Position numbers and translations under genes: made by a program. From the NCBI GenBank assembly GCA_002417975.1, contig DIDE01000061.1, forward strand, positions 1-64,000: DNA of 64,000 bases, given 5' to 3'. The number at the start of each line of letters is the position of its first letter. The first letter of the stretch is position 1. Below the pieces are notes generated by a model, which did not search any database, was not told the origin of the DNA, and saw only the letters and a program-made list of their open reading frames with translations. Below, one piece after another: positions 35,482 through 44,423 of the stretch. The DNA comes from Eggerthellaceae bacterium UBA5808 (GTDB taxonomy: Bacteria > Actinomycetota > Coriobacteriia > Coriobacteriales > Eggerthellaceae).

Positions 35482-36378
35482 ATGAACGAGAGTTCTACAC
35501 GATCGCACATGAAGCTATGGGTAGCGCTTGCAGCTGTACTGCTTGCTGTTGCTTGCTGCTTCGCAGTAACTCCAAAGGCGTATGCAAGTGGGGTTGACTG
35601 GAACAATAGCGTAACGGTTGATGCTACGGCTAATCCATATGATGCAACCGCATCAGGAACAGAGCGGAACCAGACGATTAATGTAGTAATGACATTTTCA
35701 GCTGCATTGCCTAGCTCTATCAGTTCTGATGATGCGCAATCATATCTTCAATCACATACCACTATTGCGGGACGTGCACTAAGCGGTACGTATAACCGAG
35801 CTATTACCAATGTTTCTGTAAATAGGAACGAGATTGCTTTTACTGTTGGTCCTAACACGGCAGGCATGACGGCAATCTACTCTGGCGAATTTAAAGTAAC
35901 AGCAGACGCTGATGCTAATAGTGCGTTCGCAAGTGCTATGGGCGGACAACCAGTTGAGACTCTTATTAATACTGGGCTGGGACTTACGGTAATAAATAGT
36001 AGTGATCAAAAAACGGCAACTATAGTAGTTTCGTCATTACCTAAGTGCCGGGCGATGAATTTCTTCCTTCTCTCGGACGGATCAGATTATATGTTTACAA
36101 ATGGCTCGTCTGCTGATGGTAATGGTTTGACTATTCACTCTCATATGTTTTTCCAACAGACGGCAGCAAATTATGCAGCTGAGATTGTAAATGCTGCTAA
36201 TAATGCTGGCGCTGCAGATCTTGGCTATACGTTCCAAGTAGAAAATGGAAATGTCAAAATTGCTAAGACTGACGGAAGTGCAATGTCAGGTATTAATGCG
36301 GTGATTTATGATGGCAATTATTTAAATCAGAATAGGCTTGCGGTTGGCACTACGACAGAACAGCCCATGCAAAATTAA
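35482..36378 (+). CDS. Secreted protein of unknown function
   Basis: A signal peptide (MKLWVALAAVLLAVACCFAV, cleavage after AYA) precedes about 255 residues of mostly beta-type, Ser/Thr/Asn-rich sequence with no cysteine pair or anchor motif at the C-terminus. I recognise no domain. AAGGGGG lies 9 bases before ATG 35482. A hairpin at 36393-36425 separates it from the next gene. Confidence 0.75.
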   Translation: MNESSTRSHMKLWVALAAVLLAVACCFAVTPKAYASGVDWNNSVTVDATANPYDATASGTERNQTINVVMTFSAALPSSISSDDAQSYLQSHTTIAGRALSGTYNRAITNVSVNRNEIAFTVGPNTAGMTAIYSGEFKVTADADANSAFASAMGGQPVETLINTGLGLTVINSSDQKTATIVVSSLPKCRAMNFFLLSDGSDYMFTNGSSADGNGLTIHSHMFFQQTAANYAAEIVNAANNAGAADLGYTFQVENGNVKIAKTDGSAMSGINAVIYDGNYLNQNRLAVGTTTEQPMQN

Positions 36379-36392
36379 GATGTATTTAGAGA

Positions 36393-36425
36393 CTTCCCCC
36401 TTCGGCATTCATGTTGAGGGGGAAG
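36393..36425 (+). terminator. Hairpin between secreted protein and LRR gene
   Basis: cttccccc and gggggaag pair across a 17-base loop. There is no T-run, so termination may be partial. Confidence 0.45.
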
Positions 36426-36455
36426 CTCCTGTATTTACTAAAAAGGAAGGAAAGT

Positions 36456-36761
36456 ATGAGGTACTGTCGAACATGCAATAAGTTAGCGATATTGGTTTTT
36501 ATAACAATCCTCGTATTCGGTGCTATCCAGCTAATAGGTACTAATAGTGCATATGCAGATACAGCTGGAGCGGTATCTTGCCACGTTGATTCAAAAAGAG
36601 CTCCCGTCGGGAAGGTAACTGTTGATTACGATGCGCCATCGGGAACATTAACATTTTCTGGCTCTGGAACAGTTGGTGGGTTAAGAAATAGATTTTACAC
36701 TGATCAGCTACCTGATTCAGTAAATGCAGAGAAGATATTAGTTGACGTTAAAAAATTGTGA
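36456..36761 (+). CDS. LRR surface protein, N-terminal part (frameshifted)
   Basis: ATG 36456 (AGGAAGGAAAG upstream) begins a 101-residue product with a signal peptide (MRYCRTCNKLAILVFITILV, cleavage after AYA) and the first part of a beta-rich extracellular domain. It ends at a TGA just after an A6 run at 36750-36755. One extra A would read on as KKIVIQQGVTVKDPYF and join the large downstream frame. This part therefore supplies the export signal for the following protein. Confidence 0.8.
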   Translation: MRYCRTCNKLAILVFITILVFGAIQLIGTNSAYADTAGAVSCHVDSKRAPVGKVTVDYDAPSGTLTFSGSGTVGGLRNRFYTDQLPDSVNAEKILVDVKKL

Positions 36762-39700
36762 TACAACAAGGCGTAACAGTAAAAGATCCGTATTTTAGTA
36801 AATCTATTACAATGTATGGCGCAATGTTCTCAAATTTAAAGAGCATTGTTGTAGAAGATGGTGCTGTTGTCAAAGATAAGAAACTAAAAGAGTATATAGC
36901 AAATTTATCTGATTCAAATGTTACCGATGAGCAGGGTATAACGTATAAAGATTCTACAAAGTCAAAAGTGATTTCGGTGGTGCCAACTGGATCCTCGATT
37001 ATGCTTCCATCTTCTGTGTCGAGTATTGCACCTGATGCTTTTACTCAATGCACAGATTCTTTAATCTCGATAAGGGTTTCTGAAAATAATAGTAATTATA
37101 AATCTGTAGATGGAGCTCTCTTTAATAGCGACGGATCATTAGTATATATCCCGCTAGGAATACAAGGCTCTCTTAACTTACCAGAAGGTCTTACGACAAT
37201 TAAAGCTGAAGATTTACAAAAGCGTTCAGGGCTAACGGCTTTAACACTTCCATCTAGCTTAACATCTATCGTATGCCATGGTTCCGATGCTGGTGATCTT
37301 CCCTTTTACCAAGATAGTAGTTTAAGCAATATTACCGTAGCAAGCACTAATACAGTGTACTCAGCAGCCGATGGGGTTTTGTATGAAGCAGGAACAGCTG
37401 GAACAAAGGTTCTTGATGCTGTACAAAATTTACCGAGTGTTGTAGAGGTTCCTGAGGGGGTTACCGATTTAGGCATATGGGTATTCTCTGGTAAAAAAGG
37501 GCTTACCAGTATTACATTGCCTGCGTCTTTGACTAGTCTAAGCCAAGATGCTTTGTATGGGTGCGATCAACTTACCTCTATTAAGTTTCCAGATACTATA
37601 AAGAGTATCGCTCTTAAAGGTTGTTCAGGACTTACATCCTTAGATATTCCCGACGGTGTTACGAGCTTATCAATTTACGATTGTCCAGCGCTCACATCCC
37701 TAGATATTCCTGCGAGTGTTGCAAGCATTCCTACTTTAGATCATTGTGCGGCGTTGAAATCGATTACCGTTGCAGATGGTGGGCATTTCCGTTTCGATGA
37801 TGGAGTGCTTTATGACTCAAAAGATAATATTATTTTTGAGACAAAATATCCTAATGGACGTGATTATGTCATATTTCCCAAAGGGACGACTACTGCGACG
37901 CTTGACGCGAATAAATGTGCTAAAGGGGATTTCTACGGTAATTCTTTTGCAGCATGCTATAGCACTTTAACAACAATCGTAAGTAATAATCCAGATTACG
38001 TTGTAGTGGATGGTGTCCTTTTTTCTTCCGATATGAAACAGTTGATTAAGGCGCCAACAACATTAACGGGTACCTATATAGTTCCTGACAGTGTTACAAG
38101 TATTGCTGCGTTTGCATTTGCAGGATGCACAAAAGTAAATGCCATTGTGATGCCAAATGCTGGTATAAAAAATATTGGAGCCCGTGCCTTTAGCCAAGTA
38201 TCCCTAAAATCAGTTCAACTTCCATCAACATTATGGCAAGGTAAAAAAGCAACAGATTTTATTGCAGATGCGGCACAGTCATGTATCTATCCTTTATTCT
38301 CTATGGCGGATGCTACCTATATATCGCTTCCTTCAGCAAATGATACTTCTAGTCCAAAAGTGAATCACACACTTGCTGCACTGGATTTTTCGTTATACAC
38401 GCAAACGTTTTTGCCCAATTATATGTTTTCGGGGCTGTATGGATTAACGGAAATTTCTCTGCCAAAGAACATTATGTCTATCGGTAATGGCACATTCTTT
38501 GCTTGTCCTAATTTGAAGAACGTTTATGCATTTAATCAGAACTTGCAGATAGCGACGGCGGGAGAAACGGGCGATCCAACCTTGGGTTGGGTTTCGAGCA
38601 CACCATCAAGTTTCTCAGCGTTAAACTCGAAGAATCTGGGAGAGTATGCAACAAATACTGGCATGACGTTCTACGGATTGAATTACACAACAAATACGAC
38701 CAAAACGTATGCGGATAAATATGGGTGCACCTTTAAGCCGTTTGCTTTCTTGGGTAATTACAGCGATTCGGCAAAATTGGCTCAAAAGGTCGAAGGCGGA
38801 ACATCGACGCTCAACTATTTGACGTCTAGCAACACGGCTTCGATTGCAAGTATGACCTACACGGGTTCAGAATTAACGCCAACCATCACTGTAGATTATG
38901 CTGCATCGTCTGATCCAGCTGTTGCGCAACGAACACTATCACCAGGCAACGACTGCACGGTTGTATATAAAGATTCAGCAGGCAATGCTGTATCAAAAAT
39001 CGTCAATCCTGGTACATATACCGCTACGATAACGGGCGATGAAAAGAGCGTATTTGGCACCACGACCGCAAGCTTTACGGTTGTTGGACCTGCTGGCACC
39101 AGTGTAAAGATGAACGATGTATCTGGTACGGGCATCACAGCAAATGGATCCTTATGGGGCTCTAATGTTGATAGGAAAGATGCTTCGAACATTCAGCTCG
39201 TGGTTGATCCTGTAACATCTGGCGATGCTTACAATAAGCTGGCAAAAACGCTAGGCGATGGTGACCTGTTGGGAATGTACAACATATTCCTAATGGTTAA
39301 CGGTACAGAAGTTCATGATAACTTTGGAACGCTTACACTTTCGTTCCCCGTTGACAGTACGTACAACGGACGCACGGTTACTATCCAGCACCTGCATAAA
39401 GACGGATCGGTTACCTCACAACAATCTGTGGTTGCAAACGGAAAAGTAAAGATTGTCGCGAGCGATTTGTCCGATTTCTCCCTTGAGGTTATGCCGGCAT
39501 CGGCATCAACAACACCACAAGCAGCTGGTAAGGGTTCGGGTTCAACGACAACAGCGTCAGGCCAAACTGCTGGTCAGCAATTAGCCCAAACCGCCGCTCA
39601 GCAAGCGCAACAAACTCCGCAAACTGCACAAACAGTAGCTCAAGGTGCAGGTACGACAACGCAGCCAGCAGCGGCTACGTCGCAAAAGTCGAACGTTAAA

Positions 39701-39829
39701 ACGGGCGATGTTGCTAGTACGTTCCTGTGGACACTCGTTCTCTTGTGTGCGGGATCTGCAGCTGCGGCAGTTGGATCGTCGCGCCGTCGTAAGGCTCATG
39801 TGGTTAATGAATTACATGTGCTGAAATAA
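36758..39829 (+). CDS. BspA-like leucine-rich repeat surface protein, main part
   Basis: A 1023-residue frame with many LRR_5-type repeats (for example LPSSVSSIAPDAFTQC, LPEGLTTIKAEDLQ, LPASLTSLSQDALYGC) to about residue 640, then a beta-sandwich region and a Gln/Thr/Ala-rich linker. It ends in SNVKTGDVASTF, a membrane helix and SRRRKAH, a sorting-signal-like tail that lacks the LP of LPxTG. It has no signal peptide of its own; the GTG at 36758 overlaps the upstream TGA (GTGA). BspA-like proteins bind host or bacterial surfaces. Confidence 0.8.
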   Translation: MIQQGVTVKDPYFSKSITMYGAMFSNLKSIVVEDGAVVKDKKLKEYIANLSDSNVTDEQGITYKDSTKSKVISVVPTGSSIMLPSSVSSIAPDAFTQCTDSLISIRVSENNSNYKSVDGALFNSDGSLVYIPLGIQGSLNLPEGLTTIKAEDLQKRSGLTALTLPSSLTSIVCHGSDAGDLPFYQDSSLSNITVASTNTVYSAADGVLYEAGTAGTKVLDAVQNLPSVVEVPEGVTDLGIWVFSGKKGLTSITLPASLTSLSQDALYGCDQLTSIKFPDTIKSIALKGCSGLTSLDIPDGVTSLSIYDCPALTSLDIPASVASIPTLDHCAALKSITVADGGHFRFDDGVLYDSKDNIIFETKYPNGRDYVIFPKGTTTATLDANKCAKGDFYGNSFAACYSTLTTIVSNNPDYVVVDGVLFSSDMKQLIKAPTTLTGTYIVPDSVTSIAAFAFAGCTKVNAIVMPNAGIKNIGARAFSQVSLKSVQLPSTLWQGKKATDFIADAAQSCIYPLFSMADATYISLPSANDTSSPKVNHTLAALDFSLYTQTFLPNYMFSGLYGLTEISLPKNIMSIGNGTFFACPNLKNVYAFNQNLQIATAGETGDPTLGWVSSTPSSFSALNSKNLGEYATNTGMTFYGLNYTTNTTKTYADKYGCTFKPFAFLGNYSDSAKLAQKVEGGTSTLNYLTSSNTASIASMTYTGSELTPTITVDYAASSDPAVAQRTLSPGNDCTVVYKDSAGNAVSKIVNPGTYTATITGDEKSVFGTTTASFTVVGPAGTSVKMNDVSGTGITANGSLWGSNVDRKDASNIQLVVDPVTSGDAYNKLAKTLGDGDLLGMYNIFLMVNGTEVHDNFGTLTLSFPVDSTYNGRTVTIQHLHKDGSVTSQQSVVANGKVKIVASDLSDFSLEVMPASASTTPQAAGKGSGSTTTASGQTAGQQLAQTAAQQAQQTPQTAQTVAQGAGTTTQPAAATSQKSNVKTGDVASTFLWTLVLLCAGSAAAAVGSSRRRKAHVVNELHVLK

Positions 39830-39857
39830 CCAATCACGCATTAACTATGCATGCATG

Positions 39858-39889
39858 CCACAACGCGGGATTTACGTCTCGCGTTGTGG
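39858..39889 (+). terminator. Hairpin after the LRR gene
   Basis: ccacaacgcg and cgcgttgtgg pair with a 12-base loop. No U-tract follows. Confidence 0.5.
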
Positions 39890-39944
39890 TGGGGTATGTG
39901 GTGCATCCTTCTAGCTTTGAAACCGAAAAATCGAGGTCTCTTTC

Positions 39945-41504
39945 ATGAATATACGTGCAGCTCGTGGCTTTAGAGCAGGTGTTTTATTCTGCTTGATGGC
40001 AGGGCTATGTATAGTTTCGATTTGTATGCCTACTCAAGCATTTGCTGTAGTAAATCTGGGACAGGTTTCTATTTCGATGCCTGGGTATGCCTCGTTGACC
40101 GCAGGTGAAAGCGACACTATGTCGTGTGTGGTGTCGCCTATGTCGTCGTCGCAAATTCCAAACTGTGCAACTGATTATTGTCCAAGCGGATGCGAAGCGG
40201 TATCGGCAGGATGCCTGGATGCTTCTGGACAATGCACGTGCAACGGTGGCGGATACAGCACCTACTATTCTGCGGTAAACGTGTATTCAAGTAATCCCGG
40301 TGTCGCGCGCGCTTCATGGAATAACGGAACGTTATGCGTATCAACATATGCTGCTGGAACGGCTACGCTTACAGCGACTGCTTCGCTGCGTCTACATACT
40401 GACGCAACTGCATCTATGACGGTTGACGTGGCGGAACCTGCAGCTGCGCCAGCGGCAAATGAAAATACCGTATCACCATCAGGTAATGCCACTGCAACAA
40501 ACGAAACAGTTACGAGTGGTGGAGTAACAAGTTCGCCAGTTTCTAGTAGTAGCGGCAGTGCGAATGTGTCAACAGGTGCTAATGCTGTTGTTGCTTCGAT
40601 CGTTGGTAGTGCGGCGGGTATTGCGGTGGGCGACAACTCCGCATCGGGAGGACAGACGCTGGTAGCATCTCTTTCGGATGCGGATGTGTCGCCGAAAGAT
40701 CTGATAGGTCAGGTTGCTGGTACCGCTGATCAAGTAATGTTTTGGGCGGGATCTGATGAAGCTGTTCCCGACTATATTTGGTATGCATCAGGAACCAAGA
40801 TTACCGCAGCTCCAGAAAACGACGTGAATCTGTCGGTTGTAGATGCAACGGCTTCGAATACGCAATTATCTGAATTGCTTAAAGGAAAAACGTACTGCTG
40901 CATGGATGCGAGTGCGTGTGGTATATTGCCAGGTCCTATGACGTTGCTGTGGCGAACGGCAAAAGTGTTTCCAAACGATACCTACGTAACGCTTTATTCC
41001 TACGACAGTTCAACGAACAAACTTACCCGCATCCAAAAAAATTTGCAGGCAAAGGATGGCTACGTTTCGTTTGAGGTGACCGAGGGTAAGGTATTTGTGC
41101 TGTCCGACGATCCTGATTTGGAATCGGCGGGAACGGTTGCCATGACTGATGTAGACACTATAGCTGATGATATGTCTGCGGAAGGAACAGGTTCTTCTGA
41201 TAGTAATCAACCAAAGCAAACTACCCTGCTGCCTTGGGTTGTAGGCATAGGACTGGCAGTACTTATAGCCGCGATTGTATTTGGTATCTATCGTAAGCAT
41301 CATCAAAAATCGGGCGAAACAAGCAATGATGCTACATCGTCTTGTAATACTGCTGAAAGCAGAATAGACATAACAGAGGATAATAAGGTTGCAGACGGCA
41401 ATACTAATGAAATCCTAGACGGATCAGCAGATACAACTCCTGATGAAACCGATGTTTCGCAAAGCTCCAAAGATGCACCGTCAACGATGAAAGGCGAAAA
41501 GTAA
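39945..41504 (+). CDS. Cys-rich Ig-like surface protein A
   Basis: A 519-residue protein with a signal peptide ending near AFA, a seven-cysteine segment (C-x12-C-x4-C-x3-C-x6-C-x6-C-x-C, from TMSCVV to CTCNGG), and a BIG2-like beta region (SSNPGVARASW, AAGTATLTATA). A Ser/Thr-rich linker, a second beta domain, one membrane helix (LLPWVVGIGLAVLIAAIVF) and about 70 acidic or polar cytoplasmic residues follow. The architecture matches the next gene, which starts on its last base. AGGTC precedes ATG 39945. It opens the 12-gene locus. A metal- or disulfide-bearing role for the cysteines is inference. Confidence 0.82.
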   Translation: MNIRAARGFRAGVLFCLMAGLCIVSICMPTQAFAVVNLGQVSISMPGYASLTAGESDTMSCVVSPMSSSQIPNCATDYCPSGCEAVSAGCLDASGQCTCNGGGYSTYYSAVNVYSSNPGVARASWNNGTLCVSTYAAGTATLTATASLRLHTDATASMTVDVAEPAAAPAANENTVSPSGNATATNETVTSGGVTSSPVSSSSGSANVSTGANAVVASIVGSAAGIAVGDNSASGGQTLVASLSDADVSPKDLIGQVAGTADQVMFWAGSDEAVPDYIWYASGTKITAAPENDVNLSVVDATASNTQLSELLKGKTYCCMDASACGILPGPMTLLWRTAKVFPNDTYVTLYSYDSSTNKLTRIQKNLQAKDGYVSFEVTEGKVFVLSDDPDLESAGTVAMTDVDTIADDMSAEGTGSSDSNQPKQTTLLPWVVGIGLAVLIAAIVFGIYRKHHQKSGETSNDATSSCNTAESRIDITEDNKVADGNTNEILDGSADTTPDETDVSQSSKDAPSTMKGEK

Positions 41505-43276
41505 TGAAAGTGAACGTATTAGGTCACCGTAGAGCGGCCTTGTTTATGTTGTCTGCACTACTGGTAGTTGCGATGGCTTGTGTGGCGATGCCATCATCTG
41601 CATGGGCATACTATTCGTTGTCGCCAGTGGAAATTTACTTAGGTAGCAATTCGATATCCATGGGTGCTGGAGAATCTGCCAGCATTGGATGCGGACTCAG
41701 TATTGCCAGTGAAGAGCAAACAGTCGGCTGTGGTATGGCTGAATGTCCTCAAGGTTGCGGTGATTTAACGACACCTCAGGGAGTAAAAGGCGGATGTGCC
41801 GATGTAAATGGCTGGTGTACTTGTATGGGCACGGCGTATTCCGCATATGGCACAAATGTTGCTGTGTATTCTGATAATCCAGGTGTCGCGCGTGCAAGCT
41901 ATAGCAATGGCGTTTTGAATGTAACAAGTTATGGTGCGGGATCGGCAACACTCACGGTGAGCGCTACACTGCAGCAACACAATGATGCTGCTGCGTACGT
42001 AACGGTAGATGTTTCTGACAATAATGCATCGTCTGGTGGCTCAGGCAATTCGGGTGGCTCGGGCTCATATTCAGGTGGATCCACGACGGTTGTTCCCACA
42101 GATTCAGTTTCGGGTGGATCGGGTGCGGCGGCTTCTAATGGTGCCTCATCAGGTGCGGTTGCTGTAAATCCTTCGGGGTCTGTTGCCGTGTCTGCCACGG
42201 GCGTGCCAGCTGCTGCTGCGGCAGTTGCTGCTACAGACGAAAAGAATGAGAAAGTAGTAGAAGCCGCTGATGGTACAAAGGCGCTGATTGTCCAGGCAAA
42301 CGCAGCGGCAAATTGTGCCGAAGAACTTTCCCAAATTGCCGGTACCGAGGGAACATGCACATTCTGGACGGGTGCGAGTTCCGACAAGCCTGATATTTCT
42401 TGGACTTTTAAAGGAACCGATTTGGACCCTGACGGAGATCTGAATATGGATCTGGGCGTAACGGTATCAGAAAAAGGTACCGGCACGGTGGCGGATGTGC
42501 TTGCAAACGCAAAGGATTCGCTCGTTATGGATTGGCAGCAGGAAGGACCGCTGCCTGGTAAGGCGAGCGTATATGTGCGCACCGCAGGCAAATATGCTGA
42601 TGGCACGACGTTGTCGTTGTTCTGCTTTAACAAAGATACGGGTAAGTTTGAGCTGCAGAAAAGTGGCATAACTGTCACAAGCGGGTATGCATCATTCGAC
42701 ATGGATCATTGCAGTACATGGGCGCTTTCCACCGATGATCTGACTAAATATTCAGCCTCTACGTTGGATTCGTCGAATGCAGGCGATCAAAAAGATTCAG
42801 TACTAGAAGATATCGCACACGTTAATACCGAAGGTGCAACGGATGGGCTACCTGTTGCTGCCATTGTTGCTCTTATTATCGCTGCGCTCGCGGTAATAGC
42901 TATCATCATCGCTGTTGTGCTGCGCAAGCGTAATGCGCGTGCCATCGAGCCCGATACATTGAGTGATACAACCGATGATGCTGCTGTAGTCGATAGTAAA
43001 GCGGCCGTATCCGATACCGATGCCGATATGATCGATAGTGCTGATGCTGATAGTGATGTCGATGGAGAAGCTAGTTCGTTAACTGAGGGTGCCGATAGCG
43101 ATTTATCCGCTGATAGTGAAATTGCGGACGAATCTGAAGATCAAACTAAAGCTGAATCTGCCGGTACATCCGAAGACGAATTCGAACCTGAAGACAAACC
43201 TGAATCAGATGATACATCCAAGGATGAATCTGATGAGAGCGCAGCAACCGATGTCGCAAAGGACGACAAAGCATAA
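41504..43276 (+). CDS. Cys-rich Ig-like surface protein B (paralogue of A)
   Basis: A 590-residue paralogue of the preceding protein: signal peptide, C-x12-C-x4-C-x3-C-x12-C-x6-C-x-C (SIGCGL to CTCMGT), BIG2-like SDNPGVARASY and GAGSATLTVSA, Gly/Ser linker, second beta domain, and a membrane helix (VAAIVALIIAALAVIAIIIAVVL). A strikingly acidic cytoplasmic tail of about 120 residues (Asp/Glu/Ser) ends it. The ATG at 41504 overlaps the previous TAA, so translation is coupled. Confidence 0.82.
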   Translation: MKVNVLGHRRAALFMLSALLVVAMACVAMPSSAWAYYSLSPVEIYLGSNSISMGAGESASIGCGLSIASEEQTVGCGMAECPQGCGDLTTPQGVKGGCADVNGWCTCMGTAYSAYGTNVAVYSDNPGVARASYSNGVLNVTSYGAGSATLTVSATLQQHNDAAAYVTVDVSDNNASSGGSGNSGGSGSYSGGSTTVVPTDSVSGGSGAAASNGASSGAVAVNPSGSVAVSATGVPAAAAAVAATDEKNEKVVEAADGTKALIVQANAAANCAEELSQIAGTEGTCTFWTGASSDKPDISWTFKGTDLDPDGDLNMDLGVTVSEKGTGTVADVLANAKDSLVMDWQQEGPLPGKASVYVRTAGKYADGTTLSLFCFNKDTGKFELQKSGITVTSGYASFDMDHCSTWALSTDDLTKYSASTLDSSNAGDQKDSVLEDIAHVNTEGATDGLPVAAIVALIIAALAVIAIIIAVVLRKRNARAIEPDTLSDTTDDAAVVDSKAAVSDTDADMIDSADADSDVDGEASSLTEGADSDLSADSEIADESEDQTKAESAGTSEDEFEPEDKPESDDTSKDESDESAATDVAKDDKA

Positions 43277-43302
43277 TCGAAATACACGGAAGGGTGGGGA
43301 CT

Positions 43303-43983
43303 TTGAATAGGTGCATTTCTTATACACGCAGACGCGCGCAGCTTTTGCTGCGATGCGTCGCGGTGTGTCTTGTTATGGTCTGGGCGATTGCGAGCCCCAC
43401 CTCGTCAATCGCTTGGGCCGCCACAAAAATAGTGGGTGATCTATCTCTTGATGCGCCCGAGCATATAGATCTTGCATGCATCGATATGATTGCATTGCCG
43501 GTGAACACCGATCCTGATTCCATCCAGACAGGTGTCCCTTGCGGGATGCTTGAGATGTGTGGTCAGGATCCGTGTTTATGCGGCTCAGTTGATAGCTATG
43601 GCGCGTGTGCATGTAATGGGCTGCAGACGACAAAACCCGATATCAAAGCAGTGTCGGATGATCAATCCCTTGTACATATTGTGCAAGTTTTCGGAAAGCC
43701 TTACCTAGTAGTAACAGGGACAGGTTCAACAACTATTCACGTTGATGCTTCGCTTATTCATTACAATTCCGCATCATGTGATATTCAAGTACAGACGGCG
43801 GCGTTTTCTCCGTTTGATATGGCAAAGATACTTGTTGCTTTAGGGGTGCTGGCCGTCGCTGTCTTTCTGGCGATTACCCTTATTCGTCTTGTGATGCATG
43901 TATTTAAAAAGGTAACAACATCGATCGTGCGTCACTCGCGCGCACGCGGTGATACGAACAAAGAAAGATTGGATAGGAAATGA
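43303..43983 (+). CDS. Cys-rich exported protein C
   Basis: A 226-residue protein from TTG 43303 (purine-rich AAGGGTGGGGA upstream). It has a signal peptide (RCVAVCLVMVWAIASPTSSI, cleavage near WAA), then a cysteine cluster (VPCGMLEMCGQDPCLCG and GACACNG) related to that of proteins A and B, a beta-rich domain, a membrane helix (ILVALGVLAVAVFLAITLI) and a basic tail. It looks like a shorter, diverged member of the same family without the acidic tail. Its last bases overlap the next gene (ATGA). Confidence 0.78.
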   Translation: MNRCISYTRRRAQLLLRCVAVCLVMVWAIASPTSSIAWAATKIVGDLSLDAPEHIDLACIDMIALPVNTDPDSIQTGVPCGMLEMCGQDPCLCGSVDSYGACACNGLQTTKPDIKAVSDDQSLVHIVQVFGKPYLVVTGTGSTTIHVDASLIHYNSASCDIQVQTAAFSPFDMAKILVALGVLAVAVFLAITLIRLVMHVFKKVTTSIVRHSRARGDTNKERLDRK

Positions 43984-44417
43984 AAAAGAAAAAGTGGGAC
44001 GTTATTTCGATCGTGCTCGTCGTTCTATCTTTGGTGGCGACAATTTGCGCGTTTGCTTTAGGTGGATGCAGTACCTGTGTGGAAACCGCAGCTGGTGGCT
44101 GCGTTCCTATGAAATGTCATTGGACATTTATAGCTGTTGGGCTCATTCAGATTATGGCTATTGCGGCAGCAGGCATGGGATTTACGACGCCGGGTGTACA
44201 CGGTAGACGGGTATGTACCGCAATGGTTGTTTTGGTAAACGTAATTGGGCTGTTTGCATTTTACGGACCGCTTATGGGATTGTGCACTAACGCCGATATG
44301 CCATGTCATATGCATGCGCTTGTGGTCAGTGTGCTGCAAATTATTTCATTGGTCGTAGCGATTTATGCGTTCTTCGCGTGCAGCCCCTCTCAGAAAAAAC
44401 CTAAAAAGGAAATGTAG
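43980..44417 (+). CDS. DUF4418 family membrane protein
   Basis: A 145-residue protein with four membrane helices and conserved-looking external cysteines (GGCSTCVE, GCVPMKCHWT, GLCTNADMPCHMHA). This pattern is that of DUF4418, usually encoded beside FtsX-type permeases and ABC ATPases. The function of the family is not established. ATG overlaps the previous stop by four bases, and AGGA lies upstream. Confidence 0.85.
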   Translation: MKKKKWDVISIVLVVLSLVATICAFALGGCSTCVETAAGGCVPMKCHWTFIAVGLIQIMAIAAAGMGFTTPGVHGRRVCTAMVVLVNVIGLFAFYGPLMGLCTNADMPCHMHALVVSVLQIISLVVAIYAFFACSPSQKKPKKEM

Positions 44418-44423
44418 GATCTT

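Noticed and set aside
41929..42702. 257-codon minus-strand frame inside surface protein B
   Set aside because: Ser/Pro/Ala-rich reverse reading of a Gly/Ser/Ala-rich gene; no start signal.
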